Shown here in pieces: positions 33,006-33,805 of a DNA stretch of 33,805 nt. This DNA comes from Kribbella catacumbae DSM 19601 (GTDB taxonomy: Bacteria > Actinomycetota > Actinomycetes > Propionibacteriales > Kribbellaceae), in contig NZ_AQUZ01000083.1 of assembly GCF_000372465.1 (NCBI RefSeq), positions 1-33,805 on the forward strand, given 5' to 3'. The first letter of the stretch is position 1, and the number at the start of each line of letters is the position of its first letter. Under the pieces are notes generated by a model. That model saw only the letters and a program-made list of their open reading frames with translations. It was not told the origin of the DNA and ran no database searches. Position numbers and translations under genes: made by a program.

Positions 33006-33805
33006 CAGGCGTCGACCAGGACGACTTCGTACTGGTCCGCGGTGGGTGGGACGCCGGTGTCGAACTTTGCGTTGACGGCAGCGAGGGTGTCGCCGAAGAG
33101 GGCAGCCGTGGCTGGGACCTGGAACAGAGGGCTCGTGATGGTCTTCTTGACCAGGCCGCTGGACAGATCGTTGTTCAGTGCGATTCGGGTGATCTGGTTG
33201 GAGAAGCTCTGCACTGCCCACAACCGGTTGTCGTCCAGCACGATGCCGTCGACGGTTGGTACGCTGACACCGGTGATGTGGGCGCTCGTTCCTTTGGCGG
33301 GGTTGACGGTGTAGAGCTCGCCGTTGCCTGTGTGGGCGACGATCAGGGTTCTCCCGTCCTGTGTGGCGGCAATGCCGTTGAGATTGAATTCGTCGCCGGT
33401 GTCGGCGGCTGGTCCGCTGAGCAGCAATGTCCTGAACGGCCCGAGGTTTCCGTACTGGCCGATCGGGATGAAGTGGAGCCTGGCATGGAGGGTGTCGGTG
33501 AACCAGGCGCCCTGGGGTGTGATTGCGACGTCGTTGATGAGCGAGGTTCCGCGGTCGCCGAGTTGGAAGGTGGCCACGGTCGCACCTGAGTCGGTGTCAT
33601 ATACGTACGCTTGCCCGGTGAATCCGCCGGCGACGAAGAGCAGATTGTGCCGGGTGTTGACGGCCATGCCGACGGCCATGCGGCCGGTCGGTGCGTCGAT
33701 GAACGGGGCGGCTGTGCGTTTCTCGATGTCGCCGCGGAAGATGTCGCCGGTGAAAAGATCCCCGGCGTAGAAAGTAGTACCTTCGCCTGCGGCGATGCCC
33801 TCGGC
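33004..33805 (-). repeat. Right copy of 802-bp perfect terminal inverted repeat
   Basis: This is the reverse complement of bases 1-802, running to the last base of the window. Outside the repeat the two sides differ completely: the TPR gene and hairpin are here, the GNAT remnant on the left. Confidence 0.95.
33005..33805 (-). CDS. SMP-30/gluconolactonase-like beta-propeller protein, second copy, 5'-truncated by window edge
   Basis: The product is identical to the protein encoded at 1-801. The stop TGA is at 33005-33007 and the frame is open to the window end. Unlike the left copy, it has a terminator-like hairpin immediately after the stop and a TPR gene 66 bp further on in the same direction, which looks like the original arrangement. 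The left copy, followed by an unrelated dead GNAT, looks like the duplicate or a rearranged junction. That order is an inference. Confidence 0.82.
   Translation of the reverse strand, partial: AEGIAAGEGTTFYAGDLFTGDIFRGDIEKRTAAPFIDAPTGRMAVGMAVNTRHNLLFVAGGFTGQAYVYDTDSGATVATFQLGDRGTSLINDVAITPQGAWFTDTLHARLHFIPIGQYGNLGPFRTLLLSGPAADTGDEFNLNGIAATQDGRTLIVAHTGNGELYTVNPAKGTSAHITGVSVPTVDGIVLDDNRLWAVQSFSNQITRIALNNDLSSGLVKKTITSPLFQVPATAALFGDTLAAVNAKFDTGVPPTADQYEVVLVDA

Noticed and set aside
1..33805. Linear replicon with terminal inverted repeats
   Set aside because: The repeat ends inside an open reading frame that has no start codon, so the true sequence must continue beyond both window ends; there are no telomere-like hairpin palindromes at the ends.

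Overview
The window is high-GC DNA from what looks like a Gram-positive actinobacterium. Supporting signs are a GluB-type lipoprotein ABC-transporter remnant, an actinobacterial-type TatA, and IS110/ISAs1/IS3 elements of the kind common in that phylum. An order such as Propionibacteriales is only a guess. The outer 802 bp at each end are perfect inverted copies of one another. Each copy holds the 3' part of the same SMP-30/gluconolactonase-like beta-propeller gene, cut by the window edge. Either the window is a contig ending in a repeat, or the interior is flanked by a real inverted duplication.

Left arm (about 0.8-9.2 kb): a graveyard of broken genes and insertion sequences. On the minus strand lie a frameshifted, internally deleted GNAT acetyltransferase, a frameshifted glutamate-type substrate-binding lipoprotein, a TPR gene that has lost its 5' end at an IS3-family element (itself with a broken orfB), a frameshifted short-chain dehydrogenase, and a LuxR-type HTH remnant. 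Next come an intact IS110-family element with a structured leader that may be its bridge RNA, and an intact ISAs1-family element with a clear 10-bp target duplication. The ISAs1 copy sits inside the terminal repeat of an older, dead ISAs1 copy.

Centre (9.2-28 kb): two very large, intact, divergently transcribed genes. The minus-strand gene (about 14.1 kb, about 4,700 aa) encodes a YD/RHS-repeat shell protein. It is interrupted by four Ig/cadherin-like domains and followed by a LysM domain, membrane-active segments and a C-terminal domain of lower GC that I cannot assign. The plus-strand gene (1,530 aa) encodes an exported protein made of 28 RCC1-like repeats, arithmetically four seven-bladed propellers. 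About 90 bp separate the two starts, and in that gap are four TGGGAA half-sites arranged symmetrically with 11-12-11 bp spacing. This looks like a shared operator and is the strongest lead for an undescribed system.

Right arm (28-33.8 kb): plus-strand genes for a 68-aa secreted two-cysteine protein, a 337-aa TPR protein, a secreted calcium-binding (RTX-type) protein with four copies of a 46-residue module, and a TatA-like translocase subunit. A 10-bp stretch identical to part of the operator lies just upstream of tatA. Beyond it, on the minus strand, are a broken GNAT, a possible VOC-family tail, a TPR protein reduced to its two ends, a 24-bp perfect hairpin and the second SMP-30 copy.

Inferred theme: a set of large repeat-rich exported or surface proteins (RHS/LysM, RCC1, RTX) under possible common control, bordered by degenerating, IS-rich DNA. 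The surface location and the co-regulation are inferences and are not demonstrated by the sequence.
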